Part shown: one piece after another, positions 16,296 to 23,966 of the stretch
How the letters are laid out: every line of letters starts with the position of its first letter
Numbering within the stretch: the first letter of the stretch is position 1
NCBI GenBank assembly: GCA_963822295.1
Contig: CAWGHD010000002.1
Coordinates: 2,542,001 to 2,606,000 of the forward strand
Origin: VRUE01 sp963822295
Lineage (GTDB): Bacteria > Actinomycetota > Thermoleophilia > Solirubrobacterales > 70-9
Length of the DNA stretch: 64,000 nucleotides
Reading direction: 5' to 3'
Position numbers and translations under genes: made by a program
Notes under the pieces: model-generated
Database searches by the model: none
What the model saw: only the letters and a program-made list of their open reading frames with translations
What the model was told of the DNA's origin: nothing

Positions 16296-16955
16296 ATGAA
16301 CTCGGGACCCGCCTCCTTCGCAGACTTCCGGCTGCCGCCGGGCCGCCACGGCATTCCCCCCGGGGAGGTCGCGGAGAACCAGCGCTGGCGGCTGCTCGGC
16401 GCGGCGGCTGAGGTGCTCGCCGAGCGCGGCCACGTCCACACCACCAGCACCCGCGTCGCGAAGGCGGCCGGCGTCTCCCCGGCCACCTTCTACCTCCACT
16501 TCGACAACGTCTCCGATTGCCTCCTGGCGGCCTATGTCTCGGCGGCCGACTGGATCTGGGGGGTCATCGCGGAGGCCTGCCGGGAGCAGGAGATCGGGTG
16601 GCGCCAGCGGCTCGGGGTCGCCGTCGGCTCGAGCCTTCGCCTGCTCGCCGTCGAACCGGCGACCGCGAACCTGCTCGGCTCCGAAGCCCCGGCCGGCGAG
16701 CGCGCGATCGCGGCCGCGCGTGAGGAGCTCGTCGAGCGCCTGGCCGTGCTCCTGGCGAGCGGCCGCGAGCTGCGGGACGGCGCGGCGGGCGAGCTGCCGG
16801 CGAGCACCGAGCGCCACCTGGTCTCCGGGGCGCTCGCGATCGTCTCCGAGCGGGTCGCCGACGGCGAGGTCGAACGCCTGCCGGAGGTCGGTCCGGCGCT
16901 GACCGAGATGCTCGCCGCTCCGTACGCGGAGCGTGCACCGCAGCACGGGGTCTAA
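16296..16955 (+). CDS. TetR family transcriptional regulator with LPPGRHG N-terminal arm
   Basis: A 219-residue TetR-type regulator beginning MNSGPASFADFRLPPGRHGI, then PPGEVAENQRWRLLGAAAEV and an HTH with AERGHVHTTSTRVAKAAGVS and ATFYLHFDNVSDCLLAAY. The DNV in place of the usual (G/D)KE after HF is a small deviation. The C-terminal half is helical with no recognisable ligand signature. TAGGGT (16276-16281) lies 14 bases upstream, giving a very short leader. Its TAA stop forms part of the TAACCT hexamer that appears to drive the next gene. Confidence 0.87.
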   Translation: MNSGPASFADFRLPPGRHGIPPGEVAENQRWRLLGAAAEVLAERGHVHTTSTRVAKAAGVSPATFYLHFDNVSDCLLAAYVSAADWIWGVIAEACREQEIGWRQRLGVAVGSSLRLLAVEPATANLLGSEAPAGERAIAAAREELVERLAVLLASGRELRDGAAGELPASTERHLVSGALAIVSERVADGEVERLPEVGPALTEMLAAPYAERAPQHGV

Positions 16956-16958
16956 CCT
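16953..16958 (+). promoter_or_regulatory. Probable -10 hexamer TAACCT for the 16967 gene
   Basis: TAACCT overlaps the TetR stop codon TAA and is followed by 8 bases and GTG (16967). Confidence 0.4.
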
Positions 16959-16966
16959 CACCTGGG

Positions 16967-17734
16967 GTGAGAGAGAGATGGAGAGCCGCGGCGGCAGTCG
17001 CGCTGGCGCTCGCCGCGCTCGGCGCCGGCACGAGCGCGGCCCTGGAGCTGCGGGCCGGCGACATCCTGATCACCGCCGACGGGCGCTTCTCGCCGACGGC
17101 GCTGCCGCGGCTCGAGGACGCCCCGATCACGCTGCGGGGCGGGGGCAGGATCTCGACCGTCTCCGGCGCCCTTCCCCCGCGGCTGCGGACGCTCACGATC
17201 GAGTTCGACCGCCACGGCTCGGTGGAGACCACCGGGCTGCCGAAATGCTCGATGGGAAGGCTGATCGCGACCACGACGAGGACCGCCCGCAGGCTCTGCC
17301 CCGGCTCGATCGTCGGCACCGGCTTCGGCAAGGCGCTGGTCAAGCTCCCCGAACAGGCTCCGTTCCCGGCGTCCTCGCCGATCACGATCTTCAACGGCCC
17401 GAAGGAGGGCGGCGACCTCACCGTCCTCGCCCACGCCCATCTGACCCAGCCGGTGCCGACCACCTTCGTGCTCAGGATCGTGATCGAGAAAATCGACAAA
17501 GGCGTCTACGGCTACCGCACCGAAGCGCGGATCCCCAGCATCGCCGACGGCGCCGGGATCCCGGTCTCCGGGTCGCTGAGGATCGGCCGCAAATGGGCTC
17601 ACCTCGGCCGCGACTACTCCTACCTCAACGCGCGCTGCGAGACCGGCCGCCTCCAGGCCCGCGGCGAATTCACCTTCGACGACGGGACGCGGCTCAACGG
17701 CACCTTCCTCCGTCCCTGCACGGTTCGCGAGTAG
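16967..17734 (+). CDS. Secreted single-module protein, paralogue family 1 (unknown function)
   Basis: A 255-residue secreted protein, signal peptide about residues 1-25 (AAAAVALALAALGAGTSAA). It is a diverged paralogue of the 13113 product: ELRAGDILITADGRFSPTAL at the start, TGLPKC, CPGSIVGTGFGKA, LPEQAPFPASSPITIFNGP, LAHAHLTQPVPTTFV, YSYLNARCETGRLQARGEF, and a last TFLRPC. The four Cys align with those of the paralogue. Beta-rich, no catalytic motif seen. GTG 16967 has TAACCT 8 bases upstream. It is convergent with the delta-60 protein gene, six bases apart. Confidence 0.76.
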   Translation: MRERWRAAAAVALALAALGAGTSAALELRAGDILITADGRFSPTALPRLEDAPITLRGGGRISTVSGALPPRLRTLTIEFDRHGSVETTGLPKCSMGRLIATTTRTARRLCPGSIVGTGFGKALVKLPEQAPFPASSPITIFNGPKEGGDLTVLAHAHLTQPVPTTFVLRIVIEKIDKGVYGYRTEARIPSIADGAGIPVSGSLRIGRKWAHLGRDYSYLNARCETGRLQARGEFTFDDGTRLNGTFLRPCTVRE

Positions 17735-17740
17735 GGCCGC

Positions 17741-19327
17741 TCAGACCTTGCAGGCGCGCTTCGCCGTGCGCAGGGCCCGCTTCATTCGGGCCTTCGCACG
17801 GTTGGCGGCGCGGCGGCGGGCCTCCTTCAGCCTGGGGCCCGCTTTCTTCAGCCGCCCGACGGCCTTGCCGAACCTGGTCGCGACGCCGCGCAAGTTTGCT
17901 GCTGCGAGGGCGCACGGGTTCGTGAAGCGGGCGACCGTCCAGGCGGTCACGTCGGCGCCGGGCCTGCTCGATCCGACGACGACCACGGACCCCGCCCGTC
18001 CGACGGCGAGGTCGGTGATCGCCGAGCCGCGGCTTGCGGGCTGCAGTCCCGCCGCGTCCACCGGCCTCACCACGACCCCGTCGCCGCCCATGGCCGGGTC
18101 GAGGCCCCCCGCCGCGGTGAGGCGGACGAGCGCGAACTCCCCCCGACCGTTGCCGCCGCCGACCAGCACCTTGCCGTTCGGTTGAAGGGCGATCGCGTTC
18201 GCCTCCTCGCCGCATTCCCCGTTCAGGTCGGCGTAGGCGATGCCGCCTTTGCCGAAACCGGTGTCGAGGGCGCCGCCGGCCGTCAGCGAGACGACCGCGA
18301 GGGCGTCGCAGAAGCCGGGGCCGCTCGTCGTCCCCGCGACGAGGATCCCGCCCCCCGGCCTCAGGGCGAGCGAGGTCGGGACCTCGGCGGCGCCGAACAG
18401 GTCGAGCTCGACGACGCCGGTTCCCCCCAGGGTGGGGTCGGCGGAGCCGTCCGGGCGGAAGCGGGCGACGGCGATGTCGGGCCGGCCGGGGTCGTTGGGG
18501 TGGGAGACGGACCCGACGGCGGTGATCGCGCCTGCGGCGCCGACCTCGACGTCGACGAAGCGGTCCTCGCCCGCGGGGCTGAGGCTCGGTTGCAGCAGCC
18601 CGTCGCCGGAGAAGGTCGGGTCGAGCGTGCCGTTGGAGCCGAAGCGGGCGAGCGCCGCGTCCTGGCCTCCGGCCCCGCTCGTCGAGCCGGCGACGACGAT
18701 GCGGCCGTCGGGCTGCACGGCGAGCGCGGCGGCCTCGTCGTCGGCAACGGCGTTGCCCGCGCCGGCGGGGGTGAGCGCGACGCCGCCCACTCCGAAGGAC
18801 GGGTCGAGGTCGCCCTCGGAGTCGAAGCGCGCCAGCGCGAAGTCGTGACCCCCTTCGCCCGGCGTCGCGTAGCCGGCGACGACGATCCCGCCGTCGGGCT
18901 GGATCGCGAGGTCGGCGATCGAGTCGCCGCCGCCGTCCTTCGCCGAGGCGTCGATCGTGCGCAGGCCCGCGGGGGCGGCGAAGTCCCTGTCGAGCTCGCC
19001 GTTTCGGCGGTAGCGGACGAGGGCGAACTGGTCGTCGCCGTCGCTGACCCGCCCGCCGACGAGGACCCTGCCGTCCGAGCGGACGATCACGGCGTTGGCG
19101 ACGTCCCGCGCCTCCTGGCCGGGGCCGGCGAACGCCGTGCGCACGATCCCGTCCGAGAAGGTGCGGTCGAGCCTCCCGTCGGACTCCTCGACGGCGGCGC
19201 GGACGGCGCCCGGGGCGGCGACCGCAACCGCGGCGACGGCAGCCGCGAACGCGAGCCGGCGCCGGGGCCGGCTCGCTGGCCGGGAACATCGAAAGAGGGT
19301 CGGGCCCCGGCCTCGGATCACCCTCAA
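17741..19327 (-). CDS. Secreted delta-60 repeat protein
   Basis: A 528-residue secreted protein made mainly of delta-60 repeats, each reading like ALARFDSEGDLDPSFGVGGV followed by IAVQPDGRIVVAGS-type strands; about seven copies fill residues 50-440 and should form a beta-propeller-like domain. An N-terminal hydrophobic stretch (LAFAAAVAAVAVAAPGAVRA) is the signal peptide. The C-terminal 60 residues are Arg/Lys/Ala-rich (ending AKRACKV), the same kind of basic tail found on the giant secreted proteins at 37-54 kb. Function is unknown; delta-60 proteins are surface or secreted binding proteins. Convergent with the 16967 gene. Confidence 0.85.
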   Translation of the reverse strand: MRVIRGRGPTLFRCSRPASRPRRRLAFAAAVAAVAVAAPGAVRAAVEESDGRLDRTFSDGIVRTAFAGPGQEARDVANAVIVRSDGRVLVGGRVSDGDDQFALVRYRRNGELDRDFAAPAGLRTIDASAKDGGGDSIADLAIQPDGGIVVAGYATPGEGGHDFALARFDSEGDLDPSFGVGGVALTPAGAGNAVADDEAAALAVQPDGRIVVAGSTSGAGGQDAALARFGSNGTLDPTFSGDGLLQPSLSPAGEDRFVDVEVGAAGAITAVGSVSHPNDPGRPDIAVARFRPDGSADPTLGGTGVVELDLFGAAEVPTSLALRPGGGILVAGTTSGPGFCDALAVVSLTAGGALDTGFGKGGIAYADLNGECGEEANAIALQPNGKVLVGGGNGRGEFALVRLTAAGGLDPAMGGDGVVVRPVDAAGLQPASRGSAITDLAVGRAGSVVVVGSSRPGADVTAWTVARFTNPCALAAANLRGVATRFGKAVGRLKKAGPRLKEARRRAANRAKARMKRALRTAKRACKV

Positions 19328-19354
19328 GAGGCTACTGGCGATCCGATCCGGCGG

Positions 19355-19518
19355 GTGGTGCCGAGGGCTGACACCCGCACGGTCAACGGCAAGCTGCAGG
19401 CGACGGTGCCGACGGTGCCGGACGCCCCGGTCGGCCGCTTCGACCTCCGCCTGCTCGGCGGCAGAGCGGCTACCTGATCAACACGCGCAACATCTGCTGC
19501 GGCGGCGGTAAGAAGTAG
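19355..19518 (+). pseudogene. Decayed C-terminus of a four-module giant secreted protein
   Basis: The plus strand reads RADTRTVNGKLQATVPTVPD then APVGRFDLRLLGG, after which a lost base or so shifts the frame to GYLINTRNIC and a stop. This matches the end of the 51089 product (RADTKTVGGRLQTTVPVIPD, APIGHFRLNVFGGKTGYLI, NTRDIC). Only the last tenth of the gene remains. No start, no signal peptide. It sits at the 5-prime side of the delta-60 gene on the opposite strand, and marks an old copy or recombination scar of that family, 32 kb from the intact one. Confidence 0.75.
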
Positions 19519-19699
19519 TAGGCAGAGAGCGTCACCGCTTGCTTGAACGGCCCTGTTCCTCTTTGGAACCGGGCCGGGTCTCTACATTCGGCGCCGGCCC
19601 GCTCCCGGCCGATCTGTATCGGAACTCGTTCGACCCCTATTCGCCCTCCTGAGGGTCTAGAATGAGCGCCGGGTTGCCTCTACAGGAGAGGACAGGGCA

Positions 19700-19753
19700 A
19701 TGGGAAAGCGTACCCACGTGCGTCGTGAGAATTTGGCTCTGCCATGGGGCTGA
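19700..19753 (+). CDS. Possible 17-residue leader peptide MGKRTHVRRENLALPWG
   Basis: ATG 19700 is preceded by CAGGAGAGGACAGGGCA, a strong ribosome-binding stretch, and reads 17 residues to TGA at 19751. It lies directly before the tandem-TetR gene. A peptide-based regulatory leader is possible, but length gives little statistical support. Confidence 0.35.
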   Translation: MGKRTHVRRENLALPWG

Positions 19754-19788
19754 AAGAGGTATTCGTACCGGGATATCGTGAAGCCGCT

Positions 19789-20667
19789 ATGGGGCGGAAA
19801 TCACGTGACGCGAAGGACGAGAGGGGGGTGCGGACCCCCTGGGGCCACGCCGCCGAGCTGCGCACGATGAAAATGCGCGCCGGCCGGGGCAACCCGCCGG
19901 AGGAGTCGGAGCGCAGCCAGCGCGAGCGCCTCTTCGGCGCGATGGTCGCGCTCAGCTCCGAGCAGGGCTACGAGGCGACCAAGATCGGCGACCTGGTGAA
20001 AGTCGCCGGCGTCTCCCGCGCCGCCTTCTACGACCACTTCCGAGATAAGGAAGAGCTGATGATGGCGACGGTCGAGGCTCTGCTCGAGCCGACGATCGCG
20101 CTCGTCGAGCGCGCCGAGGACGCCGGCACCGGCGAAGCACGGGTGCGCCAGGCGGTGGAAGCGTTCATGGGCCTGGTCGCCCGCCAGCCCGCCGCCTCGA
20201 AGCTCTGCTTCGTCGAGATCTACGCCGCCGGCCCCGGCGGCGAGGCGGAGATCGAGCGCGTGCTCGACCTCTTCGAGCACTTCGCGATCGCCGAGCTCAA
20301 CCAGATCCCGGGCCGCAAGGGCATGCCTCCCCAGATGGTGCGGGCGCAGCTCGGCGGCCTGCAGAAGGTGATCCACAAGCGCCTCTACTCCGACGAAGCC
20401 GGCCAGCTTCCGCGGCTCTCGGAGGACATCGCCACCTGGGCGCTCTCCTACCCGCCGCCGCCCGGCCCGCTCGAGGGCCCCCGCCGCCGCGGCCGCAAGA
20501 CGAAGACCTTCGCCGAACGCCAGGCCGTCGCCCACCCGCCCGAGCGCGTCCTCCGCGCCCTGGCGGCGATCGTCGCCGAGAAGGGCTACAGGGCGACCAC
20601 GGTGGCCGAGGTCGTCAAACGCGCCGGCACCTCCCAGCGCGTCTTCTACGGCCATTTCGACCAATAG
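19789..20667 (+). pseudogene. Tandem TetR regulator, truncated in the second domain
   Basis: 292 residues. First TetR unit: QRERLFGAMVALSSEQGYEA, then VAGVSRAAFYDHFRDKEELM, followed by its own helical core (IYAAGPGGEAEIERVLDLFE, GGLQKVIHKRLY). A linker with YPPPPGPLEGPRRRG leads into a second HTH (ERVLRALAAIVAEKGYRATT, GTSQRVFYGHFDQ) that stops right after helix 3. The intact homologue at 34895-36283 shows what is missing: about 150 residues of second core. The first domain could still bind DNA, so the product may be functional. ATG 19789 has TATCGT 9 bases upstream; ATG 19744 is an alternative. The following DNA to 21.3 kb is unrelated and poor in genes. Confidence 0.75.
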
Positions 20668-20696
20668 CGGGCGCGAACTGGACACTCGCCCAGAGC

Positions 20697-21032
20697 ATGG
20701 GCGAAAGCAGCTCGCGGAGTTGGGTGGTTCCGGGGCGCGGGAAACTGTGTCTCGTCGCAAGCAGTGAGGCGGGCGACCTCTCGTTGTCTTGCGCCCCAAC
20801 TCGTCGGGCCTTGACTCGGGCGATGTTCATCGCTTCCTTGCCGGCCCCCGAAAGTCAAGCTATCCATGGCAGGCGAATGATCGTCGGCCTCGTCCCCGAC
20901 GGAGTCCGTGAGGTGTTGGTACGCACCGCTGGCTCCTCTTCCCAGAGGGTCGATGTTGGCCAGAATGCCTTCGTCTTGCGGGACAAGCGAAGGCGGGCGC
21001 CGGAAGTCGTCGAGTTCGTCCAGTCGCCGTAG
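20697..21032 (+). CDS. Small hypothetical protein or fragment
   Basis: 111 residues without a recognised domain. The second half (MIVGLVPDGVREVLVRTAG, then RVDVGQNAFVLRDK) resembles the tail domain of actinobacterial hypothetical proteins that contain a GLVPDGV-type turn, and the first part has a WVVPGRGKLCLVASS strand pattern of the same kind. No signal peptide or ribosome site is clear. It may be the C-terminal remnant of a larger secreted protein; it starts 30 bp after the truncated TetR gene, in a stretch of lower coding quality. Confidence 0.4.
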   Translation: MGESSSRSWVVPGRGKLCLVASSEAGDLSLSCAPTRRALTRAMFIASLPAPESQAIHGRRMIVGLVPDGVREVLVRTAGSSSQRVDVGQNAFVLRDKRRRAPEVVEFVQSP

Positions 21033-21309
21033 GTCAATCCATGCTGTTGATCCAATGGACGTGTGGAACCGCCGGGACCGTCCTGGCGGTAGAGCGAGTT
21101 ACCAATTAATCCCACCTAAAGTAGCTCTGTAAATGGTTGTCCATCATTACTTATGGCGCGCAGCCATTCTTGTTATCCTAACTGTGTGAAGGCGACCAGT
21201 TGGGCGGCGGCGGTTTGCGCTTGATGTGGCGGCAGCGGAGGCGGCGAGGCCCTCTTCCCGGCAGAGCAGGCCAGGCGGACCATAGTCAGTCCCCTAGCTG
21301 CAAAACCCA
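21033..21309. other. Low-coding stretch with one leaderless mini-ORF
   Basis: No convincing gene. TATCCT (21174-21179) followed by 6 bases and GTG at 21186 opens a 12-codon frame, MKATSWAAAVCA, ending at 21224; this looks like the beginning of a signal peptide that has been cut short. AT content is above that of neighbours. Confidence 0.4.
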
Positions 21310-22479
21310 ATGATTCCTCGTCACTCCTCCGGGCAGGACGCGGCCCCGCTTGAGGACCGCCTACGCGCCCGCCGTGATGAGTTGGAGCAGGCGACGCTCG
21401 CCCGCATCGCAGCGATCGCCCCCGCCGTAGCCCCCGACCCGGCCTACCTCGCAGGCCTTCGCGCCGCCCTTACCGCTGCCCTTGACTACGGCCTCGCCGC
21501 AATCAGCGATCCCGGCCGCGAGGCCGAGCGCGTACCGGTGCAGCTCCTCGGCCAGGCGCGCCTCGCTGCCCGCAGCGGCGTCAGCCTCGAAGCCGTCCTG
21601 CGCCGCTATGCGGCCGGCCACAGCTTGCTTGCCGACACCCTTCTCGATGAGGCTGTCGCCGCCGGAATCGGGGCTGCCGACCTCAAGTCCGCGCTGCGCA
21701 CGCTGGCAGCGCGCTATGACCGCGTCGTCGCCGCCGTCAGCGAGGAGTACGGCCGCGAGGCCGAGGAGGACCCCCAGAGTTTCGAGCGGCGCCGCTACGC
21801 GCTGTTACGTCGCCTGCTCGCAGGCGAGCCGCTCGATGCGTCCGAGCTGGGCTATGAGTTCGATGCCTACCACCTCGCCGTAGTCGGCTCGGGTTCGGCC
21901 GCGGCGCAGGCGCTTGCAGACCTCGGCGAGCACCTCGACCGACGCCTGCTGCTTGCCGAGCCTGATGAGCAGTCCGCTTGGGCCTGGCTCGGCGGCCGCC
22001 GCCCCTTCGAGTGCGAGGAGCTCGGGTTCATCTCCTCCGTCGCCCGGCCAGAGGGATCTGTCCTAGCTTGTGGCGAACCTGGGCATGGACTGGGGGGGTG
22101 GCGCCTCAGCCACCGCCAGGCCACTGCCGCTCTGCCTGTCGCACAGCGCGGTCCTGTCACCCTCGTTCATTACACCACCGTCGCGCTGCTTGCCTCCGTC
22201 CTGCAAGACGACCTGCTCGCCACCTCGCTGCGGCAGGGCTATCTCGCCCCGCTCGAGCAAGAACGCGATGGCGGGGCTACCGCAAAGGACACGTTACGTG
22301 CGTACTTCGGCGCCGCCGGCAACGTCTCATCGGCCGCCGCCGCCCTCGGTGTCAACCGTGCGACCGTGCGCAGTCGCCTAATCGCGATCGAGGAGCGCCT
22401 TGAGCGGTCCCTCGAGTCCGCAAGCGCCGAGATCGAAGTTGCCCTACGCCTCGATCAACTCGAAGCGTTCTCCCCCTAG
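21310..22479 (+). CDS. PucR/CdaR-like transcriptional regulator
   Basis: A 389-residue regulator. The N-terminal half (to about 160) is helical and resembles the RsbRD-type sensor domain found in front of PucR proteins (ARSGVSLEAVLRRYAAGHSL). The C-terminal HTH_30 domain is clear: KDTLRAYFGAAGNVSSAAAA then LGVNRATVRSRLIAIEERL, with the typical LRAYF and HRxTVxxRL-like pattern. The linker includes a GGDEF-like remnant region (residues 190-300) without GGDEF residues. PucR-type proteins usually activate catabolic genes. It stands alone; the next coding region is 600 bp away. ATG 21310 has no strong ribosome site. Confidence 0.82.
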   Translation: MIPRHSSGQDAAPLEDRLRARRDELEQATLARIAAIAPAVAPDPAYLAGLRAALTAALDYGLAAISDPGREAERVPVQLLGQARLAARSGVSLEAVLRRYAAGHSLLADTLLDEAVAAGIGAADLKSALRTLAARYDRVVAAVSEEYGREAEEDPQSFERRRYALLRRLLAGEPLDASELGYEFDAYHLAVVGSGSAAAQALADLGEHLDRRLLLAEPDEQSAWAWLGGRRPFECEELGFISSVARPEGSVLACGEPGHGLGGWRLSHRQATAALPVAQRGPVTLVHYTTVALLASVLQDDLLATSLRQGYLAPLEQERDGGATAKDTLRAYFGAAGNVSSAAAALGVNRATVRSRLIAIEERLERSLESASAEIEVALRLDQLEAFSP

Positions 22480-22855
22480 ACCCACGAACCCCTGAGGCGT
22501 TCCGATCCGCACTGGCGACTGCTAGCGATCGAGGGCGGCGTTACTAGTGCACTCTCAAACCTGACACATACGTTCCAGTAATCACGTAATAACAACAACA
22601 CGTGCGAAACGCGGCTGTGGAGTAACTAAATCGGTGTGTTAGTGTGCCGCCGCCCATGGGGGAGGGGCGAAGAAGGCGGTCCACGGTGTCGGTCGGCAAA
22701 GCTGGGCCCATCAGGGTCGCGGAGCGAGACCGGGAACTTGGCTCGACAAGCTCGAGTGGACGAATCCCTTTGGATCGCCGGCGGCTGTACTCAGCCTCCG
22801 GGTACGGTGGATTTCTGTTAAATAACAGAAATAAAGCCAAAAACTGCCTTAATCA
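22480..22855. other. Non-coding stretch
   Basis: No supported gene. Several short frames with no ribosome site; one ends in an Asn/Lys-rich, AT-rich tail that looks random. It contains the AT-rich palindrome at 22811-22832. Confidence 0.5.
22811..22832. repeat. AT-rich perfect palindrome, half-site ATTTCTGTTA
   Basis: Two 10-bp arms with a 2-base centre, in strong contrast to the GC-rich surroundings. It lies about 25 bases upstream of the -35 box of the predicted promoter at 22856, a natural place for an activator or repressor site. Confidence 0.6.
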
Positions 22856-22884
22856 TTGACTTTCTGGTACGCATCAGTTCTACT
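22856..22884 (+). promoter_or_regulatory. Promoter TTGACT-N17-TCTACT
   Basis: -35 TTGACT at 22856-22861, 17-base spacer, -10 TCTACT at 22879-22884. Nearly the same promoter, TTGACT-N17-TCTAGT, is present at 36355 and 55859. Confidence 0.6.
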
Positions 22885-22890
22885 TAGACC

Positions 22891-23028
22891 TATGCGAGAG
22901 GCGCAACCCACGCATGCTCGCAATTGGCCGGCCAGGCAGGGGGTCGTCCGTCAATCCCTGTGCGGCGATCCCCATTTGCTCGCAAATGTCAGGCCCGGGA
23001 GGGTGTCTCTCGCCCTCCCGGGCCCGTT
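22891..23028 (+). ncRNA. Candidate small structured RNA
   Basis: A transcript of about 138 nt would run from the TTGACT/TCTACT promoter to the strong hairpin at 22992-23024. Inside, GGGGGTCGTC (22939-22948) pairs with GGCGATCCCC (22964-22973) with two G-U pairs, ATTTG/CAAAT closes a CTCG loop at 22974-22987, and TGCGAG/CTCGCA pairs near the 5-prime end. No convincing reading frame lies in it. I do not recognise a known RNA class. Confidence 0.35.
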
Positions 23029-23030
23029 TG
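22992..23030 (+). terminator. Strong rho-independent terminator
   Basis: Perfect 12-bp stem GGCCCGGGAGGG/CCCTCCCGGGCC (22992-23003, 23013-23024), 9-base loop, followed by CGTTTG. No protein-coding gene ends just before it, which is why the upstream stretch is suspected to be a small RNA. Confidence 0.7.
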
Positions 23031-23064
23031 CGTCCTCAGGGATGGCTGCGGCGGGCGGTGCTGC

Positions 23065-23697
23065 TCAATAGAAAAATGGAACCGGCTCGGACGGGCCTTT
23101 TGCGGTTATGGCCGACGGGGAGGCGGCCTGAGGGATATCGGCGAGGACCTTGCGTGTCAGCGGTCCCGTCTGGGAGAGGTCGAGAGAGGGTAGGACGTCA
23201 GTTTGGACCTCGCGACGGACCTGAATTGGCTCGCCATCGACGATCCCCGTACCCCTGTGCATGACGCCCGGGCAGTAGACGAGAGGCAGTTCCTTCAAGG
23301 CCCTGACGACGTCGGCCAGGGAAGCTGACTCCGCGAGCAGGTACCTGAAGGTCGCGAAGTTGCAGCAGATGATCGGATCGTCGGAGTCGAGGGTGGGGTT
23401 GTAGGTGTCCCACCAAGTCAGGAGGCCGGGGGAGACGGTCCTGGCGGTCTCCGGGGCAGCCTTGCCGAAGAGGTCCCGAAGAGGCCAATCGCCTCGGGCG
23501 ATCGCGTCTGCGGCAGTTCGCGCCTGGGCGATGGCCTTCGTGAAGTTGACTTTTTGATCCGTGTAGTTGCTCAGCTGAACGTGGGTCCGGAACTTGTCGA
23601 AGACGGTCTTCAGCTCGAGAACCAGCACATCGCCTGTCTCCCGGTCAAGGACGGCGAGGTCGATCTCGCTGATGCTGGCGGTCGCCCGGAGTCTCAC
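23065..23697 (-). pseudogene. C-terminal remnant with PD-(D/E)xK nuclease-like core
   Basis: 210 residues in frame. Near the N-terminus SEIDLAVLDRETGDVLVLEL followed by K gives the E-x-D ... E-x-K pattern of a PD-(D/E)xK nuclease core, with the earlier strands of the fold missing. The rest (ARTAADAIARGDWPLRDLFG, YNPTLDSDDPIICCNFATF) is not recognised. The GTG at 23697 overlaps the TGA of the upstream P-loop scrap (GTGA), and the two together look like the two ends of one helicase-nuclease type gene whose middle has been deleted. No ribosome site precedes the GTG. Confidence 0.55.
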
Positions 23698-23858
23698 GAT
23701 GGGGGATGCCTGGTGGGATTGCGGAACGCCATCGTGGTCTTGCCGGAGCCGGCGGTGCCGAGGACGACGGTGTGGCCCTCACCCTGGAGTGCCAAGACCT
23801 CCTTTTGCTTGCCCTTTGGCTGTGGAAGCTCACGGGCTGTCCTCGTGGTCGAGTTCAT
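23694..23858 (-). pseudogene. N-terminal remnant of a P-loop (SF1 helicase-like) protein
   Basis: 54 residues from ATG 23858 containing QPKGKQKEVLALQGEGHTVV and LGTAGSGKTTMAF, that is, a Q-motif-like stretch and a complete Walker A. The frame then degenerates and stops. This is the beginning of a UvrD/Rep-like or related NTPase, cut immediately after the P-loop. Together with the nuclease-like remnant downstream it suggests a lost defence or repair gene. Confidence 0.55.
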
Positions 23859-23966
23859 CGGGAGTAGAAACGGTACCCGCCCGAACCCGCATGCGACGAT
23901 TCACGCGTCTTCCTCGCCGGCAGAAGATCAATAGATCAGTAGGCCAATGACTGATAGAACCCTTAG

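Noticed and set aside
20855..21115. 86-codon minus-strand frame
   Set aside because: Polar, no domain, and overlaps a more protein-like plus-strand frame.
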